This document shows positions 1-6,488 of a DNA stretch of 6,516 nt, piece by piece. The stretch spans positions 1 to 6,516 of the forward strand of contig JAEZBP010000332.1 of assembly GCA_023427125.1 (NCBI GenBank). Direction: 5' to 3'. How positions within the stretch are numbered: position 1 is the stretch's first letter; each line of letters opens with the position of its first letter. Source of the stretch: Pseudomonadota bacterium. Lineage in GTDB: Bacteria; Myxococcota_A; Polyangia; Polyangiales; Sandaracinaceae. Both the position numbers and the translations under genes were made by a program. Below the pieces are notes generated by a model. It made no database searches and was not told the DNA's origin. It saw only the letters and a program-made list of their open reading frames with translations.

Positions 1-82
1 GCCCGCTCCCGCCGCGCCCGCGCCCTGAGCGGCTTGTGCTCTGACAAGCGGTGGCGCCCGAGCGCGAGGCACCGTCGCGCGC

Positions 83-580
83 GTGGACTTCGCCGTGCCC
101 ACCGCCGTGCCCCTGCCCACCTCGATCGCCGACCTCCGCGCCGCGGGCGCCTCGGGCCTCGAGTCGCTCTACGGAGCCGAGCGCTCGCTCGAGCCGCGGC
201 CTCGTGGCCTCTGGCGAGGTCACTACCTTCGACGCCTCGACAATCGAGGGGCGCGCGCGCCCTTGTCGCGGGTCGCGCAGCGGCTGCTCTTCCGGACGCC
301 GCCCTGGGGCATCGACTTCGACCGGGGTCGATGGTTCTTCCTCGACCGCCCGGTCCTCGCCGCCGGCCACTTCGCGCTCCGCGCCGGGCCGTCGCGGTGG
401 CGCGCCACGACGGCGCTCTCCTTCGACTACTCCCTCTCCCGGCTGCCCTCGCCCGTCACTCGCATGCTCTACGACGAGCTCAAGCCCTTGAGCGACGAGC
501 TGATCCTCGGGCTCGGCGGCGAGGACCGCGACCGCGGGCTGGGCGATCACTTCTGGTTCGGGCTCGAGCCCTTCCGCTGA
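83..580 (+). CDS. Unrecognised 165-aa soluble protein with a G-x-W-x-G motif
   Basis: I do not recognise this protein. It is about 165 residues, has no signal peptide or membrane segment, and is rich in aromatic residues and arginine. Visible landmarks are G-L-W-R-G at residues 42-46, an aromatic strand-like stretch R-W-F-F-L at 83-87, and a C-terminal block running from L-Y-D-E-L (129-133) to F-W-F-G-L (157-161). The spacing loosely recalls the GXWXG/DUF4334 pair or other lipocalin-like beta-barrels, which is recall-level similarity and not a call. The frame is closed upstream by a TGA at 26-28. The first usual start is GTG 83, with GTG 95 and 107 as alternatives; the nearest GAGG (66-69) is 13 nt away, so the start is uncertain. 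Coding status rests on the uninterrupted frame and protein-like composition. It converges on the signalling operon and shows no functional tie to it. Confidence 0.65.
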   Translation: MDFAVPTAVPLPTSIADLRAAGASGLESLYGAERSLEPRPRGLWRGHYLRRLDNRGARAPLSRVAQRLLFRTPPWGIDFDRGRWFFLDRPVLAAGHFALRAGPSRWRATTALSFDYSLSRLPSPVTRMLYDELKPLSDELILGLGGEDRDRGLGDHFWFGLEPFR

Positions 581-652
581 CCGTCCCGTCCCGAAGCTCG
601 ATCCGGGCTCCTCTTCGCCCGAGCGAGCCGAGCCCCGAACGGTCGGCCCGCC
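581..652. other. Convergent intergenic gap with weak stem-loops
   Basis: This 72-nt gap separates the stop of the small + strand gene from the stop of the - strand EAL gene. Two mutually exclusive stems can be drawn: CGGGC (604-608) with GCCCG (617-621), and GGGCTC (605-610) with GAGCCC (630-635). Either could help stop transcription from both sides. Neither is followed by a T-run, so an intrinsic terminator is not established. Confidence 0.25.
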
Positions 653-2263
653 TCAACTCCAGCTCGGCTGCGGAAACCTCTTCGCGGGCCGCGCGAAGAG
701 GAAGCCTTGGAACAGGTCGCATCCGAGCTTCAGGAGGACGTCACGCTCCTCGATCGTCTCCACGCCCTCGGCGACGAGCCAGACGCCGAGATCGGCGCAC
801 GCCTCCGTGAGGCCCGCGACGAGCCGCTGTTTGAGCGGCGCCTGGTGGATGCCGCGGACGAGCGACATGTCGACCTTCACGATGTGGGGCTCGAGCAGCG
901 CGAAGCTGCTCAGGCCCGCGTAGCCCGCGCCGAGATCGTCGACCGCGATGCGATAGCCGCGCGCGCGCAGCTCCGAGACGCGCGCGCTGACCTCGTCGAG
1001 CGAGTCGAGCGCGGCGCGCTCGGTGAGCTCCAGCGCGACGCGTGGCGCCATCGCGGCCAGGGGGCCCTCGATGAAGTCGTCCGAGTCGAGATCGGCCACG
1101 TTCACGTTCAGGAAGAGGAGCGGTGGGTCGGCGCCGCCATCGCGCGCAGCGCTCGAGAAGGGCTCTGGCGTCAGGACCCGAATGCGCCGGCTGAGCTCGT
1201 CCACGCGATCGAGCCGGTTCGCGGCATCGAAGAGCGCGCCCGGGTGCGGGAGCGTGGGCTCCTCCGAGCGGACCAGCGCCTCGTAGCCGATCACGCGCCG
1301 CTCCGACCACGAGACGATCGGCTGATAGACCATGAACAGCTTGTCGAGCGCGTGCCGAAAGCGCACCTCGAGCGCGGCCCGATCACCCACCTGCCAGGCG
1401 GCCTGCTCGTTGGCCTCGGAGAGCAGGCGGCGCCGCAGCTCGGCGACGCGCCGCAGCAGCGCCGCCTGACGCACGACCGCGGCGAGCGCCTCACCTCGAA
1501 CGGGATGCACGAGGTAGCGATACGCGCCGTCGCGGACCGCGTCGAGCGCGCGCGGGACGTCGTGCCGTGCCGCCGTGACGACGACGGGGCAGTCGAGATC
1601 GAAGTTGCGCAGCCCTCGCAAGAATCGCGGCGCGTCGAGCTCCGGACGGCCCAGATCGAGCACGACCGTGTCGGCGCGCTCGAGCTCGAGATCGTGCAGC
1701 GCCTCCTCGGCGCTGCGGGCCACGTACACGTCGTAGCCGCTCTGCCGCAGGCTGGCCTCGTACGCGGTGGCGACGGCCGGCTCCTCGGCCACGACCAGCA
1801 CCCGCGGCGCGCCGGTCTGCGAGGACGTCTCCGCGATCTTGTACGAGGTGTCCACCGGGCTCTGGCCGAGCACCTGCTCGAAGCACTCGCGGACGAGCTC
1901 GTCGAGCTCCATCCGCAGCTGCTCGACGGGCACCCCCTTCATCAACACCTTGTCGACCCCGCCGCGGTTGATGGCCTCGAGCACCACGTCGGCGTGCGGA
2001 TGTCCGGTGTAGAGAACGCGGCGCGTGCCGGGCCAGCGAGCGCGCACGGTCTGCAGGAGGCGCACGCCGTTGATCTGCGGCATCGACTCGTCGGAGATGA
2101 GGATGTCCACCGGACGGCTCTCGAGGATGCGCAGCGCGGCGAGCCCGTCCTCGGCTTGCAGCACCTCGAGGCGCGTGTCGGCGCCCAAGATGCGCTCCAG
2201 CGAGCGACGGATGCTCGGGTCGTCATCGACGACGAGCACGTGGAGTCGGTTGTGGCTCTTCAT
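653..2263 (-). CDS. REC-REC-EAL protein, predicted c-di-GMP phosphodiesterase
   Basis: Predicted cytoplasmic response regulator that hydrolyses cyclic di-GMP to pGpG; 536 residues. Numbering is from ATG 2263, chosen because GAGGTGA lies 5 nt upstream; GTG 2272 and ATG 2269 overlap that ribosome site. Receiver 1 (about 7-125) has acidic residues D13-D15, phospho-acceptor D58, T86 and K109, with an A-I-N-R-G-G-V run recalling RpfG-type receivers. Receiver 2 (about 154-270) keeps E160/E161, D203 and T230 but has H253 where the conserved lysine belongs. A helical linker (261-287) leads to EAL (about 292-530): E328-A-L, N386, E412-L-T-E, D442-D443, K463, E499-G-V-E and Q519. All catalytic signature positions are kept, so an active phosphodiesterase is likely. 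There is no GGDEF domain. It is the last gene of the operon, 15 nt after the hybrid kinase, which makes it the probable output. Function confidence is high; which kinase controls it is inference. Confidence 0.94.
   Translation of the reverse strand: MKSHNRLHVLVVDDDPSIRRSLERILGADTRLEVLQAEDGLAALRILESRPVDILISDESMPQINGVRLLQTVRARWPGTRRVLYTGHPHADVVLEAINRGGVDKVLMKGVPVEQLRMELDELVRECFEQVLGQSPVDTSYKIAETSSQTGAPRVLVVAEEPAVATAYEASLRQSGYDVYVARSAEEALHDLELERADTVVLDLGRPELDAPRFLRGLRNFDLDCPVVVTAARHDVPRALDAVRDGAYRYLVHPVRGEALAAVVRQAALLRRVAELRRRLLSEANEQAAWQVGDRAALEVRFRHALDKLFMVYQPIVSWSERRVIGYEALVRSEEPTLPHPGALFDAANRLDRVDELSRRIRVLTPEPFSSAARDGGADPPLLFLNVNVADLDSDDFIEGPLAAMAPRVALELTERAALDSLDEVSARVSELRARGYRIAVDDLGAGYAGLSSFALLEPHIVKVDMSLVRGIHQAPLKQRLVAGLTEACADLGVWLVAEGVETIEERDVLLKLGCDLFQGFLFARPAKRFPQPSWS
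677..701 (-). terminator. Perfect 10-bp hairpin at the 3' end of the EAL gene
   Basis: The arms CCTCTTCGCG (677-686) and CGCGAAGAGG (692-701) are perfectly complementary around a 5-nt loop. In the operon's direction the stem is followed by TTTCC, then 13 more codons' distance at most to the TGA at 653-655. It lies inside the coding sequence, over the L-F-A-R-P-A-K-R segment after the EAL domain's Q-G-F. It could act as a terminator-like or 3'-end-stabilising structure. The T-run is only three bases, so termination is uncertain; the inverted repeat itself is directly seen. Confidence 0.35.
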
Positions 2264-2268
2264 GCGCA

Positions 2269-2275
2269 TCACCTC
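2269..2275 (-). promoter_or_regulatory. Strong Shine-Dalgarno deciding the EAL gene start
   Basis: On the - strand the sequence reads GAGGTGATGCGCATG. GAGGTGA matches the anti-Shine-Dalgarno consensus over seven bases and sits 5 nt before ATG 2263. The in-frame ATG at 2269 and GTG at 2272 fall within or against it, so they are poor starts. The site begins just after the TAG (2279-2281) of the hybrid kinase, which suits reinitiation plus independent loading on the last gene. Confidence 0.7.
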
Positions 2276-2278
2276 TCG

Positions 2279-4249
2279 CTATGGGCGCCGACCGTCCAAG
2301 ACCTCGCGCACCTTGCGCGCGAGCAGGTCAGGCGTGAACGGCTTCTCCAGAATGGGCGCCCCTACCTCGAGCAATCCACGCCGCTGCACGGCGGCGCCGG
2401 TGTAGCCCGACATGTACAGCACGGTCGCGTTCGGGAGGCGGGTGCGCAGCGAGGCCACGAGCTCGGGCCCGCTCAGCCCCGGCATGACGACGTCGGTCAG
2501 CACGAGCTGGATGTCGTCGCCGCGCGCCTCGACCCATGCTCGGGCCTCCGCCGGCGTGCTCGCGTGGAGCACCTCGTAGCCGCGCTGGGTGAGCGTGCGG
2601 ACGGTCAGCGCCTGCACCTGCGCGTCGTCCTCCACCACCAGCACGAGCTCGCTGCCCACGGCCGGCGCGAAGGACTGGACGCGATCGCCGGGACGCGACG
2701 ACGCTCCGGCGTGCCGCGGCAGGTAGACCTTGAATGTCGTGCCACCGCCGACCTCGCTGTAGAGCGATATCGATCCGCCCGCCTGCCTCGCGATGCCCCA
2801 GCAGGTCGCCAGGCCGAGCCCGGTCCCTCGACCCAGCTCTTTGGTCGTGAAGAACGGCTCGAAGATGCGCTCCTGCACCTCGGGCGCGATACCCTCGCCG
2901 TCGTCGGAGATCGCGAGGACGACGTAGCTCCCCGGCGCGAGCTCCTCGCGACGGCCGGTCGGCAGCTCTGCCTCGATCTTCATGTTCTGCGTCGAGATGC
3001 AGAGCCTACCACCGCGCGGCATCGCGTCGCGCGCGTTGACCACCATGTTGATGACGATCTGCTCGAGGCCGCCGGGATCGATCTGCGTGTTCCACACGAC
3101 GCCCGTCTCGAGCACGAGGTCGACGTCCTCGCCGAGGAGCCGCCGCAGCATGGGCAGGAGGTTGCGCAGCACGTCGTTCACGTCGACGATCTTCAGCTCG
3201 ACCGCCCGGTGCCGAGAGAACGCGAGGAGCTGGCGCACGAGCGACGCACCGCGCTGCGCGGCCTCGAGCACCTGGATCAGATCGTCGGCGGCCTGCTCTC
3301 CGGGCGGGACGCTCTCCCGGGCGAAGCCCGCGAAGCTGAAGATCGCCGTCAGGATGTTGTTGAAGTCGTGCGCGACGCCCCCCGCCAGCGCGCCGAGCGC
3401 CTCCATCTTCTGCGAGCGCCGGAGCTGCTGCTCGAGCTCGCGCATGGTGGTGACGTCGAGCGCCACACCGATGGTCCCTTGCAGCTCGCCGCGCACGTCG
3501 CGCAGCGCCTCGATCCAGCACTGGAAGACGTAGGAGTGCGCTGCGAATTCGCAGTGCGCCGCTCGACCCGCGAGGGCGGCGCGGTGCGCCTCGACAAAGG
3601 CAGCCCGATCCTCGTCGGCGAGGCTCGTGCCCACCACGTTGCCGACGATCTGATGGCGCGTCGCCGAAGCGAGCTTCGCGTTGCCGCCGCGCGACGTGTA
3701 GCGGAGGGCAGTGTCGGTGGTCCAGACGATCGCGGGGAGCTGCCGGAGGAGCAGCTGCAGCTCCGTCTCCCGTTCGGCGAGCGCGCGGTGCGCCACCTCG
3801 AGCTCGCTGCGCTGGCGCGCGAGCTCCTCGATGCGTGCCTCGAGCTCGGCGTGCTGCGCGTCGATCCGGCGGCGCAGCCGCTGGTTCTCGAGCGCGTGCT
3901 CCACTGCTCGCCGTAGCGTGACTCCGTCGAGCCCGCGCTTGACGAGGTAGTCCTGGGCGCCGCGCTTCATCGCCTCGACGGCCACGTGCTCGTCGCCCTG
4001 ACCGGTCAGCATCACCACGCTGAGGCCCTGGCCGACGAGCTGGTCGATCAGATCGATACCGTCGCGGTCGGGGAGCCGATAGTCGAGGAGCACGCAGTCG
4101 GTGTGCGACCGCTCGAGCGCCTCGAGCGCCTGGGCGGCGGTCGAGGCCTCGCTCATCGCATGGCCCGCGCCGAGCAGGCGCCGGATGCGCTCCCGGTCGA
4201 CCGCGTTGTCGTCGACGATGAGGAGGTTGGCCACGTCGCTCAGGCTCAC
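2279..4249 (-). CDS. Hybrid histidine kinase, REC-PAS-HisKA-HATPase-REC
   Basis: Soluble hybrid sensor kinase of 656 residues with a receiver at each end. The N-terminal receiver (about 6-118) has D13/D14, phospho-acceptor D56, T82 and K104. A long charged heptad-like helix (about 112-165) joins it to a PAS domain (about 163-268) beginning L-P-A-I-V-W-T-T-D. HisKA carries the H-box G-V-A-H-D-F-N-N with phospho-acceptor H294. The ATPase core shows the N-box N401/N405, the G1 box D449-D-G-E-G, the F-box F-E-P-F-F-T-T-K (463-470) and the G2 box G-R-G-T-G-L-G-L (473-480). The C-terminal receiver (about 533-652) has E540/D541/D542, D586, S614 and K636-P. All phosphotransfer residues are present, so autophosphorylation and intramolecular transfer to D586 are expected. 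The GTG start overlaps the preceding stop as GTGA, with only a weak GAG at 4258-4260, implying translational coupling. The PAS ligand cannot be read. No membrane segment is visible. Confidence 0.94.
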   Translation of the reverse strand: MSLSDVANLLIVDDNAVDRERIRRLLGAGHAMSEASTAAQALEALERSHTDCVLLDYRLPDRDGIDLIDQLVGQGLSVVMLTGQGDEHVAVEAMKRGAQDYLVKRGLDGVTLRRAVEHALENQRLRRRIDAQHAELEARIEELARQRSELEVAHRALAERETELQLLLRQLPAIVWTTDTALRYTSRGGNAKLASATRHQIVGNVVGTSLADEDRAAFVEAHRAALAGRAAHCEFAAHSYVFQCWIEALRDVRGELQGTIGVALDVTTMRELEQQLRRSQKMEALGALAGGVAHDFNNILTAIFSFAGFARESVPPGEQAADDLIQVLEAAQRGASLVRQLLAFSRHRAVELKIVDVNDVLRNLLPMLRRLLGEDVDLVLETGVVWNTQIDPGGLEQIVINMVVNARDAMPRGGRLCISTQNMKIEAELPTGRREELAPGSYVVLAISDDGEGIAPEVQERIFEPFFTTKELGRGTGLGLATCWGIARQAGGSISLYSEVGGGTTFKVYLPRHAGASSRPGDRVQSFAPAVGSELVLVVEDDAQVQALTVRTLTQRGYEVLHASTPAEARAWVEARGDDIQLVLTDVVMPGLSGPELVASLRTRLPNATVLYMSGYTGAAVQRRGLLEVGAPILEKPFTPDLLARKVREVLDGRRP

Positions 4250-4689
4250 GTCGGGAACTCGACGAGTCTCCAGTAGTGCTCGAGCAGCGACACGAGGCCG
4301 ACGAAGCCCGCGCCGACGTCGCTCTTCAGGATGTACCCGGCGACGTTCGTACCGTAGGCGGCCATCTTGTCTTCGTCGCTCTTCGACGTGGTGAGGACGA
4401 AGACGATGCTGTCGCGCAGCTCCGGATCGGCGCGCAGCTCGTGCAAGAGCTCGATCCCGTTCATGCGCGGCATGTTGATGTCGAGGAGGATCAGGTACGG
4501 CCGCGGTAGCCGCGGCCTGTCGCCCTTGCCGCGCAGGATCTCGAGCGCCGCGACGCCGTCGTTCGCATCGTGGATGGGGTTGGCGATCCGGTGCCGAGCA
4601 AACGCGCGCCGGACGGCCTCGCGATCGACGTTGTTGTCCTCCACCAGGAGGACGTGCACGGTCTTGGTCTTGGCGGCTTCATTCAGCAT
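4246..4689 (-). CDS. Rcp1-like single-domain response regulator
   Basis: Stand-alone CheY-fold receiver with no output domain, 147 residues from ATG 4689. It begins V-L-L-V-E-D-N-N and has acidic E17/D18, phospho-acceptor D70 in L-L-D-I-N-M-P-R, T100/T101 in L-T-T-S-K, and K122. The L-T-T-S-K signature, an inserted loop before D70 and the final E-H-Y-W segment are typical of the Rcp1 family, which pairs with phytochrome-type kinases such as the one encoded just upstream. K122 is followed by S instead of the usual P. ATG 4689 is preferred because GGAG (4699-4702) lies 9 nt upstream and the start is 5 nt after the kinase stop. GTG 4710 would give 154 residues overlapping the kinase by 16 nt. 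It probably receives phosphate from the upstream kinase and passes it on, serves as a sink, or signals by protein contact; the choice cannot be made from sequence. Confidence 0.93.
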   Translation of the reverse strand: MLNEAAKTKTVHVLLVEDNNVDREAVRRAFARHRIANPIHDANDGVAALEILRGKGDRPRLPRPYLILLDINMPRMNGIELLHELRADPELRDSIVFVLTTSKSDEDKMAAYGTNVAGYILKSDVGAGFVGLVSLLEHYWRLVEFPT

Positions 4690-4694
4690 GGCCT

Positions 4695-6269
4695 TCAGCT
4701 CCGACGCCACTCTCGGGGCCAGGTGAAGCGGAAGGTCGCGCCGCTCCCGAGCGCCGACTCGACGCTCACGACGCCACCGTGCGCCTCCACCACCTTCTTC
4801 ACGATCGCCAGGCCCATGCCGCTGCCCTCGAGCTCGTCGCGCGGCCGCAGGGTCTGAAACATCCGGAAGATGCGCTGGTGGAACTCCGGCCCGATCCCGG
4901 GGCCGTCGTCCGACACCGAGATCTCCACGTGCTCGTCGAGCAGCGCGATGCCGATCTCGATCCGGCCGCCGTCCGAGCGGTGGTGCTTGACCGCGTTCTG
5001 AATGAGGTTCCGCAGCACGAGCTCGAGCGGCACGCGAGGCGCGCGGAGCGTGGGCGAGTCGCCCCTCACGATCACCTCGAAGCCATCGGGCGGGGACACG
5101 ACCGACAGCACCTCGTCCAGCACGGCACGCAGCACGAACGCCTCCGGCGGGTGGAAGACCCGACCTGCCCTCGAGTACCGGAGCAGATCGTCCAGCAAGC
5201 GCTCCATGCGCCCGATGCGATCGCGGATCGTCGCGAGATGGCGGCCGGATTCCTCGGGCAGGAGCTCTCTGGTGTCCTCTTCGATCCAGGTCGCGAGGCT
5301 GTCGATGTCGCGCAGCGGGGCCTTGAGATCATGCGAGGCGACGTACGCGAAGTCGTCGAGCTCCTTGTTCGAGCGCTCGAGCTCGCGCGCGTGCTGCGCG
5401 AGCGCCTCCGCCGTGCGACGGCGCTCGGTGACATCCTCGAAGAGCAGGCCCACGGTGCGCGAGCCCATGGCGAAGCAGTGGGAGTCGAAGATCCGCTCAC
5501 CGCTCTCGGTCGATCGCCGCGCGGTCCATCGTTGCGGCTCGGTCGTCTCGAGCGCGCTCGCCAAGCGCCTCGGCAGCTCGGTCTTCAGCACGTGCTCGGC
5601 GCCGTCGCCCAAGGTGCGTCCGAGGCGCTCCTGCAGCTGCCCCCGGCTGAGGCTCAGGGCCCGTTCGTTCGCCGCGACCAACCGGAACGACGCGAGGTCG
5701 GGGGGCGATTCCCACTCGTAGATCACCTTTCCGATCGGCGACTCGTGGAAGAGCCGTGCGTACAGGTCGACCTGCGCCTCCGCCTTGCGAACCAGCTGCT
5801 CCTTCGCGTCGATGTACGCGCTGGCGAGCGTCCCCATGGTCCTGTCGAGGAAGATGTGCAGCCCGGCGAGCGCCGCGCGCTCGGCCTCGCTCGACGCCGG
5901 CAGCAGCTCGACCTCGACGACGTCACGGAAGGGGCGCAGGAGCGCGAACCAGTCGCCGAAGTTCACGCCCATGTGTGCGTACGCGATCCCGTGTTGGCGC
6001 AGCTGCTCGGCGTAGGGCTCCCAGTCGCCCTCGAGCATCGCCGCTCGCTCGAGCGAGCGGGTCACCGCCGCCTGCGCCTCGCGCGTCGCGGGATCGATCT
6101 CCTCGAGCAGCTTTGCGAACGCCGGGATCTGCGCCGCTGCCGACTCGACCGCCGCGTCGAGCAGGGGACGGACGCGCTCGAGAACCGGATGGAGCGCACG
6201 AAGCGAGGAGCGCTCGGTCTCCGTGATGGGCGTGTCCGTGTACCCTGAGGAAGAGGTCGAGGCGCTCAT
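4695..6269 (-). CDS. Soluble sensor histidine kinase, helical sensor-PAS-phytochrome-type HisKA/HATPase
   Basis: Cytoplasmic sensor kinase of 524 residues and first gene of the operon. Residues about 20-165 are nearly all helical. This module contains H-G-I-A-Y-A-H-M-G-V (93-102), then W107 and ends in A-Y-I-D-A-K-E (151-157). It resembles globin/RsbR-like helical sensor modules seen before PAS or STAS domains in myxobacterial signalling proteins; that assignment is from memory and tentative. A divergent PAS follows (about 168-282, starting L-F-H-E-S-P-I-G), then a short coiled coil. HisKA is of the phytochrome/Cph1 type, F-A-Y-V-A-S-H-D-L, with phospho-acceptor H313. The ATPase core has N421/N425, D454-D-G-P-G-I and G482-S-G-M-G-L. 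No bilin-binding GAF/PHY module is present, so light sensing by that route is not expected. ATG 6269 is preceded only by a weak GGGTG. It probably phosphorylates the Rcp1-like receiver encoded next. Confidence 0.93.
   Translation of the reverse strand: MSASTSSSGYTDTPITETERSSLRALHPVLERVRPLLDAAVESAAAQIPAFAKLLEEIDPATREAQAAVTRSLERAAMLEGDWEPYAEQLRQHGIAYAHMGVNFGDWFALLRPFRDVVEVELLPASSEAERAALAGLHIFLDRTMGTLASAYIDAKEQLVRKAEAQVDLYARLFHESPIGKVIYEWESPPDLASFRLVAANERALSLSRGQLQERLGRTLGDGAEHVLKTELPRRLASALETTEPQRWTARRSTESGERIFDSHCFAMGSRTVGLLFEDVTERRRTAEALAQHARELERSNKELDDFAYVASHDLKAPLRDIDSLATWIEEDTRELLPEESGRHLATIRDRIGRMERLLDDLLRYSRAGRVFHPPEAFVLRAVLDEVLSVVSPPDGFEVIVRGDSPTLRAPRVPLELVLRNLIQNAVKHHRSDGGRIEIGIALLDEHVEISVSDDGPGIGPEFHQRIFRMFQTLRPRDELEGSGMGLAIVKKVVEAHGGVVSVESALGSGATFRFTWPREWRRS
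4699..4702 (-). promoter_or_regulatory. Ribosome binding site favouring ATG 4689
   Basis: GGAG lies 9 nt before ATG 4689, inside the last codons of the upstream kinase gene. The alternative GTG 4710 has only a purine stretch directly abutting it. This supports the shorter Rcp1-like protein and ties its translation to the end of the kinase gene. Confidence 0.4.
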
Positions 6270-6354
6270 TTGGCACCCGAAATCCCGTGATCAGGCGCTC
6301 CGCGCCAACAGGTGCCGGGTTCTTCGTAAGCGCATCTCATCGGACGGACCGTGC

Positions 6355-6366
6355 GGTTGCGCAACC
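6355..6366. promoter_or_regulatory. Perfect 12-bp palindrome, possible operator
   Basis: GGTTGCGCAACC is a perfect palindrome about 86 nt before the kinase start codon. Its left part, GGTTGCGC, recurs at 6412-6419 in GGGTTGCGCCCAAC, whose GTTG and CAAC ends form an imperfect dyad. Position and symmetry fit a dimeric regulator site for the operon. The binding protein is unknown, and chance occurrence in GC-rich DNA is not excluded. Confidence 0.3.
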
Positions 6367-6430
6367 ATCATGCCCGTACGCCCCTCTCGCGTCTAGATTG
6401 AGCAGCTGTAGGGTTGCGCCCAACAGCGAG

Positions 6431-6488
6431 CGTCCGTTGCCTACACCATCGTCCCGCGCGGCGGCGTGGTTTGCTCAGCGAACGGACG
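6431..6488. repeat. 8-bp inverted repeat with a 42-nt spacer
   Basis: CGTCCGTT (6431-6438) is the exact reverse complement of AACGGACG (6481-6488). The adjoining CGTTGCC (6435-6441) also matches GGCAACG (6488-6494), giving two overlapping pairings. No T-run follows. It could be a paired operator or the terminator end of an off-window gene; the function is unknown. Confidence 0.3.

Noticed and set aside
1..28. Possible C-terminal tail of an upstream + strand gene (P-A-P-A-A-P-A-P then TGA)
   Set aside because: Eight Pro/Ala codons in GC-rich DNA are not enough to claim a gene; the sequence to the left would be needed.
34..810. A 258-codon frame on the + strand overlapping the small gene
   Set aside because: The product is mostly Arg, Ala, Pro and Ser without hydrophobic patterning. 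The 83-580 frame gives a far more protein-like sequence and ends cleanly before the convergent gene.
707..3916. A 1069-codon open frame on the + strand
   Set aside because: It is antisense to the EAL and hybrid-kinase genes and crosses their junction. Its sequence is low-complexity, rich in Arg, His, Glu, Leu and Val, with no domain. Such shadows are common in very GC-rich DNA.
4779..6248. A 489-codon open frame on the + strand
   Set aside because: It is antisense to the first kinase gene, which has clear HisKA/HATPase motifs, and the + strand product has the same biased composition as the other shadow frame.
6270..6290. TGGCAC at 6271-6276 as the -24 half of a sigma-54 promoter
   Set aside because: The -12 GC dinucleotide is absent at the required spacing, and the orientation points away from the operon.
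6371..6399. TAGATT at 6394-6399 as a + strand -10 element
   Set aside because: It matches the consensus at four of six positions, but there is no acceptable -35 hexamer at 16-18 nt upstream.
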